Positions 5,638 to 6,035 of a stretch of 6,035 nt of DNA are shown piece after piece. The notes under the pieces were generated by a model that saw only the letters and a program-made list of their open reading frames with translations, had not been told where the DNA came from and searched no databases. Position numbers and translations under genes: made by a program. Position 1 is the first letter of the stretch. Each line of letters opens with the position of its first letter. The DNA lies in NCBI GenBank assembly GCA_949289625.1, contig CASEPH010000001.1:1-6035 (forward strand). Direction: 5' to 3'. This DNA is from an uncultured Clostridia bacterium. GTDB taxonomy: Bacteria; Bacillota_A; Clostridia; Oscillospirales; Oscillospiraceae.

Positions 5638-5821
5638 CGCATGATTGGGAACGAAGGAGAAAAACACGTCGTTTGTTCAGAAGGTGCGGAGCGTTCCCGG
5701 GGATGAAAAAAACTGTCGTACCTCTTTCCAGCGCATAAAATCACGCTTTTCAATACCCGTTCATTCTTTTCAAATGCGTCGAAAAGCCCGGTAGATGCCT
5801 TTGTCATGAAAATGTGGGTTC

Positions 5822-5849
5822 TTGACCTTTCCCTGTGCCGTGATACATT
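5822..5849 (+). promoter_or_regulatory. Probable promoter of the gene at 5911
   Basis: TTGACC (5822-5827) is followed after 16 bp by TACATT (5844-5849), preceded by TG-N as in extended -10 promoters. Transcription would start near 5856, about 55 nt before the start codon. The -10 is imperfect (4 of 6), which would leave room for activation by the divergent LysR protein. Confidence 0.5.
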
Positions 5850-5910
5850 GGAATCAGAAGTATAGGGGCTTTACGTCCTTATCCACAGTGAAATAAAGGA
5901 GGAATTCCGC

Positions 5911-6035
5911 TTGAGCAAACAGTATACAGCACAGGAAATGGCCGACCGGTGTCTGATCATCCGAGAGGTACAGAACGTGGTGGGTAAAGTGGCGCACTGC
6001 GATATGCTCTCAGACTATGATCTGGTGTATCCTCA
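5911..6035 (+). CDS. Unidentified protein, N-terminal part (truncated by window edge)
   Basis: A reading frame opens at TTG 5911, with AGGAGG 8 nt upstream, and continues to the window edge, giving 41 codons that begin (M)SKQYTAQEMADRCLIIREV and continue with QNVVGKVAHCDMLSDYDLVY. The pattern of a first helix followed by REVQNVVGKVAH resembles the N-terminal helix of SnoaL-like/NTF2-fold proteins found beside flavoenzymes in gut anaerobes, but this is a weak impression from a short stretch and I do not claim the family. The gene is divergent from the second lysR gene and has its own promoter, so it is a likely target of that regulator (inference). The TTG start is decided by the strongly placed ribosome binding site; the next in-frame ATG, at 5938, has no such site. 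Confidence 0.75.
   Translation, partial: MSKQYTAQEMADRCLIIREVQNVVGKVAHCDMLSDYDLVYP

Larger units (their letters stand above)
5529..5910. other. 382-bp divergent control region between lysR and the gene at 5911
   Basis: The region holds a lysR promoter (5609-5637), a 13-bp palindrome in the lysR leader (5580-5592), a 9-bp inverted repeat around that promoter (5592-5600 / 5670-5678), a 7-bp inverted repeat (5745-5751 / 5781-5787) and a plus-strand promoter (5822-5849). A 66-codon minus-strand frame crosses it but has no ribosome binding site and covers the lysR promoter, so it is not called. Confidence 0.6.

Noticed and set aside
5607..5807. 66-codon minus-strand reading frame in the divergent region
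   Set aside because: No ribosome binding site precedes its ATG, it covers the lysR promoter, and its sequence resembles no family I know.

Overview
The window looks like a piece of a gut-type anaerobic Bacillota (Clostridia) chromosome. The reasons are strong AGGAGG ribosome binding sites, TTG/ATG starts, sigma-A-type promoters, a LipO/LplA-like solute-binding lipoprotein, and a clostridial-style flavin/iron-sulfur enoate-reductase-family enzyme next to LysR-type regulators. The species cannot be fixed from this sequence. No rRNA, tRNA, CRISPR array, insertion sequence or phage gene was found.

Layout. Positions 1-216 (minus) hold the N-terminal 72 codons of a LysR-type regulator, cut by the window edge. 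Positions 217-475 are a divergent control region with a promoter for each side, a 17-bp imperfect palindrome on the lysR -10 box, and a related half-site at the start of the other promoter. Positions 476-2220 (plus) encode an extracellular solute-binding lipoprotein whose reading frame is broken by a one-base frameshift near 1988-1993. Its C-terminal 76 residues are intact but in another frame. Positions 2219-2328 carry two hairpin terminators for convergent genes, arranged so that each transcript should run past the first hairpin it meets and stop at the second, against the end of the opposing gene.

Positions 2330-4267 (minus) encode a 645-residue old-yellow-enzyme-type reductase with FMN barrel, 4Fe-4S cluster, FAD and NAD(P)H domains. 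It belongs to the FadH / BaiCD / trimethylamine dehydrogenase superfamily and has Trp where most members carry the active-site Tyr. It has its own strong promoter, embedded in a 14-bp inverted repeat. Positions 4647-5528 (minus) encode a complete second LysR-type regulator. A 382-bp divergent region follows, and at 5911 a plus-strand gene with a TTG start begins and runs off the window.

How the parts may work together (inference): the second LysR protein sits between a flavoenzyme gene and a divergently transcribed small gene and is the natural candidate to control one or both in response to an aromatic, steroid-like or other unsaturated substrate. The first LysR protein is the natural candidate regulator of the solute-binding protein. 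No permease or ATPase gene accompanies the binding protein, so it is an orphan here and its partners must lie elsewhere or be absent. The two halves of the window are separately transcribed, and nothing in the sequence proves that they serve one pathway.
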